A stretch of 64,000 nucleotides of DNA from Rhynochetos jubatus (taxonomy: Eukaryota > Chordata > Aves > Eurypygiformes > Rhynochetidae): contig CM050662.1 in assembly GCA_027574665.1 (NCBI GenBank), positions 5,610,501-5,674,500 on the forward strand, in the 5' to 3' direction. The position numbers were made by a program, and so were the translations under genes. Shown in pieces: positions 25,496 to 38,508 of the stretch. The first letter of the stretch is position 1; each line of letters begins with the position of its first letter. A model generated the notes under the pieces. It ran no database searches. It saw nothing but the letters and a program-made list of their open reading frames with translations, and was not told the origin of the DNA.

Positions 25496-28400
25496 CTTCC
25501 CAAATGTGTCCTGAGCTCCTGGAATTTCTAAGTACTGCACCCTTGAAATTCAGACAAGCAAATTTGAAAATTTTGTCTTAATTACTGAGCTCTGAGTAAG
25601 GAAATCTTTCTTTCCCTGCACCTCTCCCTTTCCTACAGGGAGCTTAGCAAGAACTTTATTAATTAAACAAGAGAAGAGATCACCATCTTAACTTGCTGAT
25701 GCCTATTTCTATGCTCCTGCTCCAGGACTCAGAGCTAGACTATACCTCCTGGAATTTGCCAAGAGTGATGTAATCAGCAGTCAACCCCACTCAAAGCTGA
25801 GACTGCAAACACGCATTGTTCCTTCTAGACACCCTTTTTAGCTGGGCTGCTCCTTGGCAAAATGTCAGGAACCATCTTACAATTTTACACACAGGTGAAA
25901 GCTGAACAATCCACACAGCCTGTTTCCTTGCAAAGAAAGAAAACCCTCTTCTAAGTGAGATTGCTCCAGAGAGCAAGGCCTGTAGGAACAAGCCCCTTCA
26001 GGTATCATAAAAATGTATGAAGATTAGTATTTAACAATTAAAAAAAGCAAAACACTTAAGTGTTTTAAACTCTGACTTGGATGATACAAATATCGTGTAT
26101 TTATTAATAAAACTTGTTCTTCTACAAGATCAGACCATAATAAAGGAGATTCTACAACATGTCTTCCTTCAAAAAACCCACACAGAACGTACAGCTGGAA
26201 AACCAGGCTGCAAGATTACCCAGGAATTGTTTGCAAAAATATACAGAGCTCACAGGCACTTTCAGAAAGAAAAGCAGTTGTACCCATCCTACAGCCATAT
26301 TTAGTCAGCCAAGTGCCACAGGGTTCCCTTCAGTTTTTACTAAGTTTAATTGGCTTTAACTGGCTTTTCCCAGCATAATGTTCTCTCCTCGAGCTGAAGA
26401 ATTCAGCACATTGTGCAGCACCCCTGGGATAGTAACATCACTGTCTCAACGTGTACAGAAAGTTACCTCTTTTGCAGGTTTTGTGATGAAAGCACAGTAT
26501 TCCTGAAGCACAGGCTCCTTCCAAGGGATAGCACAACTATTGTCTAGAGTAGCAGAGTGTAAGACACTGCAAACGGGATTAACAGCCTTTGTAACGCACT
26601 CACTCCCAGAGATGGGCACTGGCAAGGAAGCAGAAGTAAATCTGCTAAACCAGGAGCTCTGGCCAAACCAAAACAAAATCCCTCAGAAAAACAAGGCTTG
26701 TGAAGAGGTTTGTGAAAAGTCAGTGTGTCAGCAAAGGGAAGTTTCTCAAGCAGGCTCGTGGGAATAACCTGCTGAAAGCCCGAATGCGTTGGGTTTGTTT
26801 CACGCTCTGAAACGAGATATTCACATAATAGTAAGAGTATTTTATACTGTGTTGAAAGAGGGCTATGCCTGTCAAATAACTGCTCCTTTGTTTTGCTGAG
26901 CTAATGCTTTACTAACAGTCACTCTCCAACACTTGTAAATCTAGTCTAACAGTTATCAAGAATAAAAGAAGAGAGCGCTTTGGTGTTTTATTTTTTTTTC
27001 TATGTAGTCGTTCTGCAAAGGAGTGGCAAGAGTCCCTTCTCTTGAGGAGTACTCTAGAATACCTGCTTATGAGAATGGAGTATGGTATCAAAGACTGATC
27101 TTTTATTTGGCACGTTTTTTAAACTGTCAGTGAATGTATGAATTTATTCTGTTCCGAACCCTGAGAGTTTTTAATCTAAAAGCATGTTTCAAATTTTGTC
27201 CACAAAAATTCAGACTATTTCAATAGGGTATGTACTGGTTTATTTTTAAGTTAGACCAAAAAAAAGGATTTTAATGGTATCTTGTTTTCACCAATTGTTA
27301 TGGGTTTTAAATGCTTAATCCAAAATCCCAATTTGGCAAATCAGTTACAGCGCCTTAGTTCAGAAAATGAAGAATGCAGCCATAGCACAGGACTGGGTTG
27401 ATTTAGGCATATAAAAGAGCAGGATTTATTTGGCTGTAAGGGTAAAGCAATAGTCTTTTTATTGAAATAATTGGGTTTGTATCTATAGTTATTGTTCCTA
27501 TACAGATGCTAATTAACCCATTGTTGAGTTTCAACAACTTTGTAACTTCAGTGCTTTTGTAACTGCAAATATCTAAGGCCATGGGGGAGATGAGGTAAGA
27601 GGGCAGACTGCCTGTTAGACTGAAATGTATAGGTGGGGAGACAGACAAGCCAAACAAGGCTTCAGACACATAGGTTCAACTTGTTGCTGTATTCTTCCTT
27701 TTTTAGTTTTCTTTTTATGTTACTTTCCCTAATAGAAAGTCACAGCATTTTTAAAGTATCAAAATTAATTTTAAAATTCTTTTTCGAGGACTGGATTCCA
27801 ACACAATTGTTACAAAAAACACTGGAGGAAAAAAATGTAACTGATTGGAATGGGTATTTTTAAGCATTTAGGCTGTTATCTCTCACTGGAATTCACAGTG
27901 ACTACATTCTTTTGAACCATCTTGAAATTATAAACCACAGAATACAGTATTTATCTATTAAAATAAAAAAAGAGGAGACTGGACCCTTTTTAAGACCACA
28001 GTGCCATCTGTGACCACTTAGAGTTGGTTATAGAAGTATTTATTCAGTTTACAGTGTGTATTTTGAGTGTATACATAGCATAAGGACTAGATCTCATGAG
28101 CGATACAAGTTTGTTTCTGAGGACTTAGGGGACGTGATACTAGAAGTTCTCTATGAACAGTCTGAAAAGGCTCTCTGAAGGGATTACAAATGTTTGGGGG
28201 AGGCTATACAGAGAAATGGGTAAATGCAGTTTGGGTGTCAGCAAAGACCAAGTTGATATCTCCTTTTATATTTCAAGATCTCTATCTATTTACAAACTTT
28301 ATTTCTCAACCTCTAGTTTGCATGTCTTTGACAAACTTAATTCAAACTATATGCAAATACTAAATGTGTTACTGTTAGGTGTAACATGAGATGATTTCCT

Positions 28401-28587
28401 ATTCATTTCATCAGATTAATCTGTTGATTCCAGAAGGAATTAGTTCTGAATTATCTCAATATTTGCATTACCAGGAACTGTGACTCAGGTAAGCCAAGTC
28501 GGTTCAGCTTTACAGAGGGATTTTAGCATTTTGCATATTGAATGCAGACTCCTTTAGGATCCCTAAGAACGCTGACTTTCTATTCTT

Positions 28588-28680
28588 CCCTTGGCCACTT
28601 ATGGCCACTGTCAGAGGCAGGATACTGATCTAGATGGGCCACCAGTCTGAGTCAGTATAGCTTATTATACATGTATTTCA
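28588..28680 (+). mobile_element. Ancient CR1/L3-type LINE 3' relic
   Basis: The run TTGGCCACT...GGCCACTGTCAGAGGCAGGA, followed by TACTGATCTAGATGGGCCAC and CAGTCTGAGTCAGTATAGC, matches the 3' region of old amniote CR1/L3 elements (CAGGATACTGGGCTAGATGG...TCTGACCCAGTATGGC). It is more diverged than the avian CR1 pieces and probably predates birds. Confidence 0.75.
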
Positions 28681-31008
28681 TGTATAAAGATCATATAAAG
28701 TATTTACACTCTGTAGTAGCAGGTCTCTACTTCACACTGAATATCTTCCATTCTCCCAAAGAAGACTGGAGTCATACAACTAATGTTCAATAGCTAAAAG
28801 TTTGTTGAAAATACGAGGTAATCACTGCTGCATCTCCAATCACAGCACTTTTATGCTGGTTTAGAAGTGTATTCTACTTATTTTCTTGATAAACTCACAA
28901 AGGCATGAAGTTCTAGCCAAGGTAGTCCCATAAAAAGCACACTCTGATCAGCTGGAGAGGGTGTACAAGGAGCTGTACAGCTGTAACAAAGCTCAGAGTA
29001 ATGCTGATTGCAGCATGTGCACATCCTGAGAAGATGGGTTACACCCCTGAATGCGCCACTGCATTTCCATAAACATTCATTGTGTTCTTTCAATTAACAA
29101 TACATTTCAAAGTTGAAAACCATGGACATATATGCTTGGAACATTCAATTTGGGAAATTGGGGAAGTGTGTTCATCTCCTGTGGCTCCTTTTTCCTCTAT
29201 GCTCTTTCTTAATAAGGCCTCAGGGATTCACAGCCACTGAAGAATTCAAAGAATGCCATTAACCAAGATACCACCCTGCTAATTAAAACTAAATACTTGT
29301 TCTGAAAGAATTCCATAGCAAATCTCAAGTCTTAAACACAGAAACTCCTTTTAAAGTCATAATATTAAGGCTTTCTGTTTTCCAAGTGATGTCTCATTCT
29401 GTCTTCCGCCTTTGCATTCTTTGCCAATAACTACTCCGTCACAATCATGAGACTGGAGGCTCCTGTATTATTATCCTTTCATAACTTATAAACCCCAGTT
29501 TTCACATTTTGGTCTCAAGGGTTTGTTCTTTGCTTGCTGGGGTGCTGTTAGAATGTGTCTATACCTGTCTTTATCACAGGGGTGAGAAAGGAGAAGGGAA
29601 GAAAGCATTAAAGGGCGGGGGGATGAAATAAATTGCTGAAACTAATCTTCACTTGGGGCAAGGAAAGATGGGTTAATGGCTGTAAAAGAGAAAAAAACCA
29701 TGAACAGTAGCCCCCAGACACTTCACCTTCTTGAAATGTACATATTTTCTGTAATTTTCTATTTTTCTGGAGAGACAGATGAGAACTGCAGCTCAGGTTT
29801 GTATTCTGTGAGTTGTCATACATAAAAGCTCTGAACCAGAAGTCTGCTTAGTGCCCCACAACTGGCAGGAAGTCTAATAAGCCTTCAGGCTACCAACAGT
29901 GAAAATGCTGCTGACTTCACCCTGAGAAAAAAACGTGGGCACATCATCTACATGTAAAAATATTTTGGGGATCCTGGCACCTCTCTTCAAAAATCTAAAC
30001 CATGCCTCATTGTTAACATTAGGAGGAAAAACTCATGTGTCATAAAACCCAAACTCCTTGAATACAGGAGAACCAAACACAGCTCCTAAGTCAAGCACAA
30101 CCTGTTCAGAAGCAGCTGCTTTTCTCACAGTCTCCTGTAGGCTCTTCCATCAGACAGATGGAGCTGTAAGCAGTAAAATTCAAAGCAACCCCTCGAGATC
30201 AAGCACAATTCTTGCATTGAGTTTTGCCACGTACCTCTGAGCTTTTGGACAGCCGTGTCTTATTATCTCTATAATGGTTTCTCAAAATATTATTTAATGA
30301 CTCTCCTTTCACACCTAAAGGAAGGGAGCTCACCACCTCCAAGCAGCTGTAACTCAGCTTGTAATTGAAAAAACCTACTTCCGAGCAGCTGTGAACATGC
30401 TTAGCCCGCCCTGCCTGTACTCAGCATTACGGCAGCTGCGTTACATCCCCGGGCTCTGAACGCAAGGAGCTTGGCAGAAGAGGTAGGTGTGATTTGACAT
30501 ACGTAAAACATTGTCATGTCACTTCCAATATGCATGCACATTCCACTTTCCCTCATATCCCCACCCAAAAGAGATTAAATCACTATTACAGCTGTTGATC
30601 CCTATTTACATGAAACAAACGTATCCTACAGTATTGTTTTGATACATGTATCACTGCTTTTTGGCACAATACACAAATTTTATGCCTATCTAAATATAAG
30701 GGGACACTGTAGAGAAAAATAAATTGATAAATACAGCCATATTTGAATGCTTCATTTCTGCGGATTGCCACAGAAGTTCCAGTTCTCAAGGCTTCTCCAA
30801 GCTTGTTTACCTTTAAGACTTTAGAGAAGGAAAAGAGTTCGTGGGATAACTCAGCCTGGAGCTGAGAAACTGCATCTTATTTCAAAAATGTTTGAAAAAT
30901 TCTCATTTAACAGTTTCTGAAATTAAACACAGCAGACTTCCAGGACTGCAACATCTTGCCCTAATTTGCAATGCAAAGTTTTACAAAAGCTTAATGGAAT
31001 CTAAGGCC

Positions 31009-31025
31009 TTTTTTTTTTTTTTTTT
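31009..31025. repeat. Poly-T tract
   Basis: A run of about 17 T bases. It could be the reversed A-tail of a decayed retroposon, but no flanking element is recognised. Confidence 0.85.
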
Positions 31026-31543
31026 AATCCAGAGAATCATCCTTCCAGAGCCTCCAAGACTGGCACTGGCAACAAATAGGGAAGCTGAAGTACTTCATTC
31101 ATGTTAGACACCATATCTCAGGGCTTTTTAAGACACAGAGGAACACACTGGTACTTGCTGCTCATTGTCACAGCAGAAAACGGGTTGCAACGGTGCCCAT
31201 ATACAGACAGTGGCGTGACCCTTCCTACGTAACAAACTGCGTTACACTGTGGTAGCATGGCATTTCAAAATATGTCACTTCAGGTTCTTGCATCAAAATG
31301 AGAAATGCCTGGTGTGCTGTACTAAACTTTATGCCTTTCTAGTAGGTATATTAAGATCTAATCACATAGCTGACATAAAGACTCATTTGTACACTAGCAA
31401 TTAATGTTGAAATAGGCAAACTACAAAAGCGAGAGAAATACGGCTTACGATGCTTTTCCCCATATTATGAAATACAGGACTCCCAATCTTACCTTTACGA
31501 CAGTGCTGCAGGTGACATGGCTGTAAAATGATGAATTTTGGTT

Positions 31544-31581
31544 TTGAGGGGTTTTTGTTTGTTTTGGTTTGTTTGTTTCTT
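31544..31581. repeat. GTTT-rich microsatellite
   Basis: Degenerate GTTT/GGTTT units make up this stretch. It is simple low-complexity DNA. Confidence 0.8.
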
Positions 31582-31988
31582 TATTCAGGGCAACTGTTTT
31601 TCAGTGTTTCAAAATCCTCAAGTGCAGTCAGATTACAGTCAGTTTTCAAGCTGTCTGGCTTGTGCAAACTGAGAGCACTAGGATTCCTATAGAAGAAGGG
31701 TTCATTATTTCTGGTTTCTCAGCTTTGAGAGCTGTCTCTGTCCCCCTGTGAAGCAGGTTGATGCCATCACGAGACTTTCAATCTAAATTCAAAGCAGGAG
31801 CTCTAAAACAGAGATGCACAGTTGCTGCACTTTTAAGAATGACCTAACAGCAGCAGCTGCACCCAAAAAACACTACTCAACTCCACTTAAACCCCACTAC
31901 AGGAAAGGCCAGGTTTTGCTCACACTTGCTCTATAAAAGAGAGCAGTGAATAATTCAAATATTCCATTAATTTTGTAGGAACAAGGTA

Positions 31989-32420
31989 ATGCTAAAACAG
32001 CACAAGTCTACAGCCCAGAGGGCACAATGCAGGCGCAGTGCTGCTGGCATGGCTGAGCTTGAAATCCACCTCCTGGGAGCGCGGGAGCTATCGGTTCCCA
32101 ACGGAGGGTTTGTGAAAGGAAGGAGGGTAGCGCCTGGGGGAAGCTACCCCACCTGTGAGGAAAACCGCCATGAAGGGGCAGAAGCGTCGAGCTCAGGGAT
32201 ATTCAGGACAATCTGCCCAGTGCTGCACCACTCATTACCCAGCCAGCAGCACAATCTCCTTTTCTGTTCCCCGCTCCAACCTGCTCTTTTCCCTGCCAGC
32301 CGGGAACCGGCACAGGACGTAACCACCCTGCTGTCTGAGGTGCTCTACGCAAAAGGAGGGGGCATGGGCCGGCTGTTGGCGGGAACGCACGCTGAGGGCA
32401 GGAGGCACCCGTGAAATACA
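31989..32420 (+). promoter_or_regulatory. Local CpG-rich block, possible promoter or enhancer
   Basis: This stretch holds roughly 18 CpG sites within about 330 bp, in a neighbourhood where CpG is rare. A 141-codon plus-strand frame (31989-32414) spans it, with a good Kozak context at an internal ATG (32049), but the translation resembles no family I know. High GC alone lowers stop-codon frequency, so the frame is weak evidence. It may be an unmethylated regulatory element or the first exon of a non-coding RNA. It lies 18 kb downstream of FOXI1. Confidence 0.3.
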
Positions 32421-32880
32421 GTGACAGAGACACCAGAACCTTCCTGGAAATCTATTCTAGGTGTCTGCCACTATTTTATGTGGAAATACATGTATGAGGT
32501 GAGACACGGGTTACGTGTATTTTGAGAGTTCAGCATCTCTTAGCACCGCTCCCCGCAGAACAGTGCTGACACAGGGTTTCAGGTGAGATCTTACCTCTCT
32601 GCCCTCATTTCCGACTGGCCAAGCGTGAACCCTGTCTTCCACAGTACTTGTGGTCCCCAAAGCCTTGCTGCAGTCCACTTAAAGGACACTTGCTGCTGTT
32701 TTGTTACGATGGTAATGGCGCCCTGTCAAAAGAAGGCAGTTAGACTGGTTTGGCGTGACTTTTTTCCCTGACAAATTCAGGGTAACTGGTACTTTCATGT
32801 TAAAGTTTCTTGCCATTTGAAAGGTGTGTATTTGCTGGCTGACTTATGAAAGAATTCCCCATTGTCCCCCTCTGAAAACT

Positions 32881-32898
32881 GGAAAAAAAAAAAAAAAA
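32881..32898. repeat. Poly-A tract
   Basis: About 16 A bases in a row between GG pairs. It is simple sequence with no recognisable retroposon upstream. Confidence 0.85.
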
Positions 32899-35800
32899 GG
32901 AAAAGGGTATTTACTTCCCAGCCTTTGCAATGCTTCAGCCATTTTTACAACCTAAGCTGCTCTTTCTTCAGGTTAGCCGAAGTTCTTCATATTTCATCTT
33001 CCTATTTTCCACTGAGAAAAAATGCTAAGCTCTTGACAACAAAACAGACGTAACTAAAGCCCACATCGGTAGGCTTTAAACAAGAGAACCTCCTCCAAGC
33101 AAGCTGTGGTAAGCCATAGCAACTCCCACAGCCTTCAAGTCAGTCTTCCCACTGCAGCTGTCATACATGCCCACTAGTTTTGTTAAACCAGTGTTCTTTA
33201 TCACAGCCTCAGCGTTTTGGCTTCATGCAAACCAGAGTAACTCAGCAGCTGTAATCCAGGGGGCTGTAGTTGAAAGACTGATTGGAGACCAAACTGATGG
33301 AAAATGAATACAGGGATCCTGACGGGAATGTGAGTTTTGCAAAGGAGGGCACTGTGAGGGACAAAGTGTGATCTGATCTAGAAGGGAGGGACTGGACTTT
33401 CTCCATCACATAATGACAGATGCAGAAAAATACTTTCTAAGCAGAATTAGGATGTAAAATGGTGTGAACTGTTCACAGTATTGAAATGAAGGAAATCGGT
33501 GTTGCTGGAACCAATGGTGTTGCGGAGACTGTGAAAGCGAAGGCTTGGTAGGCTGAATCAATTCCTAAACCAGAGCTGCTTGGTAGCGGGAAAAGCTGAA
33601 ATTTCACTTTTATATACATACAGTGATTATATGCAAACCCATGATTCGTGAGAACACTTCAGTATTTACTGCCTGTCTCCAGCTGAGCTTTACAGATCCC
33701 ATTGAGAATGTCATAATACGTAACATTTTTCTCCTTTACAATAAACACTAACTAGGAAGCGATTTTCATTTAAAGCCAGCCATGATTTTATGATTATGGC
33801 AGTTTATAATCGTTAATAGACAATGACTAAGTGTACAATATCTATGAATGAGAGATGAAAAATAATAATAATGAAGAAGCATTAATAAAAGGATTGGTTT
33901 TCACTACATCACATGCTCAGCACAAATGAACACAACCTTAAATGGGTTTTACTGGTTTAACTACCTATTTCAGTTCCTAAGTGAGCAGCACTTCAAGGGA
34001 TATTTAAAAATATAATAAATTCAGTTTGTGTGTTTGTAAAAGCAACTCAACTCACATCTTCCAGAAATTTGCACGTTTTGATTTTGAAGTGACTTTAGTG
34101 CCCAGGAGACTGGCAGGACTGATGAAAATAGTTACAGCTATCTGCACAAGAAATACAGATTAGGTGACACCTCTTTGTAATAACTCCCTGGATAGTTTCC
34201 CTCAAAGTCACATGCAGAAACGACAGGAAGGAGAGACCCTGTGATACCTTGGTTCTAGCTTACAGTTCTGGTTTCGTGAGGAAGAATTGTTTTCTGAGCC
34301 ATGGGACAGTGTAGCAATCTACTTCTAAATCTTCAGAATGGGGAGCAGGGAATCTCCTTTGTTCAGGAGACAACTGTGTTTTGTTTATGGATTGATAAGA
34401 CCAGTAGTAGAATTATAAACATGGAATATAACCTATTTTTTTGAAGGCTAGAGAATCGGGAAAATGAAAGTTAAAATAAAAATAGTAAGACACTTGACTT
34501 TAAAGCATAACAATGCAAAGTAGCAGGAGGAAGTCACCAACTAGTAATTGTTCTTGTTATGCCTCATCTGCAGCAGCCTCACCATCTGTTGTTTAGGTCT
34601 AAACAATTCAAAGGCAGACTGTACTTTTCCTGAAATACTGATTTATTTACCTTTTAAATGAATGTCTTCTTTCAGCATTCCCACACAGAACTCAAATATT
34701 TGCAGAGAGAAAAACAGACCTGTTTGCTCCCTACCTAAACTGAATAACATTCTAGATAAACACCCAGCTACTTTCAGTTTAGCGGTTGTCGACACCTACG
34801 TCATTTCTGTGTTTCAGTAAAATTCACATGGACTTTAGCGTTTAGTTTGTCCCTCTGTGCCTTGCTGTAACTGGTGGTGGACAAAAGGGAGTTCCATAGA
34901 CTGGCTGGGCTAAAACAAATTGGAGGAGAGTCATCAATATTTTGGAATTTGGACATATATTGCCCCAGTTTTGATTTGCCTTGAAGAAGTCAGCACTACA
35001 GATACACAGTAAATCCACTACAAAACTGTGCAAGCTGAACAAAGGCAGAAAAAATCAACCCTACAAACAAAACCTCAGTTGGAAACAGAGAAACAAGTTG
35101 TCTTTTCACGTGAGGCAATGTTACGCTAAGGAACTGACATCGTGACCTCAGCCTAAGTAAGGCCACTGCCTTCAACAATAAACCTCACAGACTCGTTCGT
35201 AAATCCAGTTCGTGAGCCATTTCTCCTCTTTAGTCCTGAGCCCTGATTTTGGGTAAAGGTCCCTTCTGGGACTAGTGGAGAAAAAGCTTTCAGAGCTAAA
35301 GATGATGAGTCCTTTATGTTGCTACGTCTAGGATGTCCACCGTACCAGGTCAAAAACTGCCAACGAACAACAAAAAAACCAAAACCCAGCAAAACGCCCC
35401 TTAAATTTTACCATGGAATAAAATTGTCTCTTGCTTTATAGCAAACTAATGTACCGTGTTGCACGGGCACCACGTATCTTAGATACATAATGACCCAAAT
35501 TACTCCTTTTTAGAGCAGTGAAGGTAGGCTTGAGATGCCTCGTGCTACACATTATTATTTTGATTAAGGCCTAGATTACCTTGGCCTGCCTGATACCTTC
35601 TACCAAAGGGCTAATTTTCACAACGAATATGGGTTTTTAATCAGAAGTTTTCTACAGCCACCCCCCAAATCTCTCCCGTAAGCTTTACAAGGCTCACTAG
35701 CTGCCACCTCCTGCGTGCAGGGTAATGCCATAAGCGCCTCTGAGCCGCACAGGAAGCAAGCCCACTGCAGAAAGGATGCAACTTCAGAGTTCTCTACTGT

Positions 35801-36246
35801 TGTCCTGCCCTAGTGACAGTCGTTTCCTTGCAGCTTGCTGTGTGACAAAACTGACACCCGCCCAACACCAATCTCAAAATTCACCGCAGAAAGACAGTCT
35901 TCTCTCTAGTGAAGACAGGCTGCTGCGAGACTGCCAGGCTTTCACAAACTGGCTTTCAAGGAATTGTAACATCCTTTCGACTCAGTTTCCTCTGTACCAG
36001 GTGAATCGGATAAAAAATCCAGCCTGGCAGCCAGTAATTCTTTAATTTAAATTTCATTATCAAACTCACTAGCTGTGACTGGAAAAGGTAACTGGAAGCA
36101 TTATCTACTATGTTTAAAAATGCAGTTTGAGGGTGCTGTGTGTAGTATAAATGATATTCCACATTCAATGAACGATGTGAAACAACTTTTCAGAAAAGTA
36201 CGAGAGAAACAGAACATTCGATGGCCTTCACCTCTTCATATTGTGT

Positions 36247-36272
36247 GGGAGATCCCACAAGGGGTATCTCCC
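36247..36272. repeat. Short GC-rich hairpin
   Basis: GGGAGATCCC (36247-36256) pairs with the ATCTCCC arm ending at 36272, plus internal C/G pairing around a 4-nt ACAA loop. It may be chance; no flanking gene explains it. Confidence 0.5.
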
Positions 36273-38282
36273 AGGTTACAGCAGCATGCCTGAAGAGGCT
36301 CACCCTCTCCTCACGACTGCACTGACGGCAGCAAGACCCCGGAGGAAGGCACACAGAGCAAACGTCGTTCTGCAGTGACATCCTGGCAGCAGGCTGTGCA
36401 AGCGCCATGCGGCTCTCCTGAAACACAGCTCCCATGTAGATGACTAGTGCAAGCGCAGATTTCTGCTGTACTTCACTTGGCTCTGATCTCCGCCTTGACA
36501 ACAGTCTGCTTGTAGATGTGAACTTCACCTTACATTGCCTCTAGGTGGTTTGGACTAATTAACTTTCTCCTGTGCCGGCTGGTTTCCCTAAAACCATCGC
36601 TATCTCACTGGAGCTGTGTGCTACAGCATTCCACTGCCCTAAGGCAGGATTAGGCCAGTTGTTTACATATAAACATGTGGCACACTCCACCTGTACAAGT
36701 GTTTGTTTTTGCATAGCTAGCAGATAACAGGCCTGTAAATTTTATTGCTAAATAGTATAAACATACATCTATGATTTACTCTCCCTCTGCCCTAGGATTG
36801 TGTGTTGGGACTGATTCTGATCTCACTTCTAACAATTTTCTGTGGACATAGCAGAACCTGTGACTTACACATGCATGGAATTTGGGTAAAACTCTTAGGT
36901 TTGCTTTTCAGTAGCACTGATATTACTTGTGGGTTTTGTTTAACATAATATAAACAATTTTTTAAAACCAGATAATCTTTCAGCAAGATGCAAATGTAAA
37001 TGATTAAAATAATATATTTATTTCTATAATTTTCCATTCAATGACTTATTATATATCCATCCTGTATAATGAACATAATATTCTTCTGACAGTGTTATAA
37101 AAATGACTATTTCTGGTTTTCTCTATTCTGTACATTACCGGGTTATGTCTTTTTCCTGAAAGTGTCTCTAGAGGACTATTAACGCAGATCTTTTCCCCAT
37201 TGTTTTCCCTTGCACAGATTCCAAATTCACCACCACAGAGAGCTGCTATTGCTGCACTGATCCTTCTCCACATTGCCTTAAACTGCCCATGATTTTATAA
37301 GGTGATTTCAGTACTGTCACATCACACTTGAAATACATAATCTAAAATATGTGATTGTGTTTTCTTATTCATAGCATTAACATTTTGTACCATTTACATA
37401 ATTCTTTAGGTTCCACTAAAATGAAATAAATCATACACTAGAAGCTCATTTTTTTTGTTTTTGAAAGGATACTCCAAGGTCTTGGGGGAAAAATTTGAAT
37501 TACTTATTCATAGAAAAAACCACACCTGTTTTAACATAAAATTTGTTGATTTAGTTGCTCCAAAAATACCAGTGAAAACTTGAATTTGAATGTCCTTGTG
37601 GGCTTCCTACAGGAAAAGAAAGCATATGCAGCCAAACAGGAAAGGCAGGTTTATGAGATATATTTGCATTTGATTTCAGCCTTAAATTGCACAAGAACCA
37701 GAGTCTTTACTGCACTGTAGAGTTTTCTGTCTTTCCTGAGTGGCTTTCAAATTTTGTTTCATAGTTTAGCTGCAAAAGCTAACAGCAGCATCACAGTTGT
37801 GCACGCGGGTTTGCTCTTCTGTTGGTATCTCTGGACACTACGGAACCCCTTTTCATATATGTTTCCTTTACATCAACAGTACATACAGGGATGGGATACC
37901 ATGTGCTTCTTTATATCCTGTTATGAGTAGAAGGTCAGAGGCTTTAAAATCCACAATAGTATCAATTCAAATATGCCTTCTGAAGAATCCATTTCAAGAA
38001 AGGAAACTAAAAGTGAACATCAACTTCATTATGGCTTTAGGTTTTTCAGTCAATATTAAACTGAAAAAAAACCCCCTAAACAGAAGTAGATTATTTCAGA
38101 AAACAACCTTACAGGTTTATAAAGAGATGTTCATGATGAAAATAATGCACAATTAAAAGCGTTTGGGTTTGCATGCTTCACTGTAATTTTTTACATTCTA
38201 AGATCATTAATATGCATGATCATATCTTTTTTTGCTTGGATTCTTAGGTTTCACATGCCGTTTATGTTTGTAGTGGTATAAA

Positions 38283-38508
38283 AGTTTCACAGTTTCACAG
38301 TGTCAGGGGTTGGAAGGGACCTCTAGAGATCATCTAGCCCAAACCCCCTGCCAGAGCAGGATCACCCAGAGCAGATCCCACAGGAACAAGTCCAGGGGCT
38401 TTGGAAAGTCTCCAGGGAAGGAGACTCCCCCCCTTTCTGGGCAGCCTGTCCCAGGGCTCTGTCACCCTCACAGGGAAGAAGGGTTTCCTCACGTTCATTT
38501 GAACGTAC
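38283..38508 (-). mobile_element. CR1 LINE 3'-end fragment, 5'-truncated
   Basis: The element begins with degenerate TTTCACAG repeats (the CR1 terminal octamer region) and GGGGTTGGAAGGGACCTC, then AGAGATCATCTAGCCCAAAC, followed by the Gln/Asp-region blocks CAGCCTGTCCCAGGGCTCTG and TCACCCTCACAGGGAAGAAG. This is the reverse complement of a CR1 3' end, cut off at about 38508. It is less diverged than the other CR1 pieces in the window. It is a non-coding remnant. Confidence 0.93.

Larger units (their letters stand above)
21711..28587. other. Intergenic, no gene recognised
   Basis: Apart from the tandem duplication at 24168 and the MIR-like relic at 25384, this is single-copy AT-rich DNA. Short frames such as 23884-24246 (+) show no domain or codon signal. 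Confidence 0.75.
28681..38282. other. Intergenic with one CpG-rich block
   Basis: Mostly AT-rich. The exception is the CpG-richer block at 31989-32420, listed separately. The frames at 35776-36045 (+) and 36190-36528 (-) are unrecognised and overlap the small hairpin at 36247. A 19-bp word, ATAATGACAGATGCAGAAA, at 33410-33428 recurs at 38920-38938. Confidence 0.7.
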
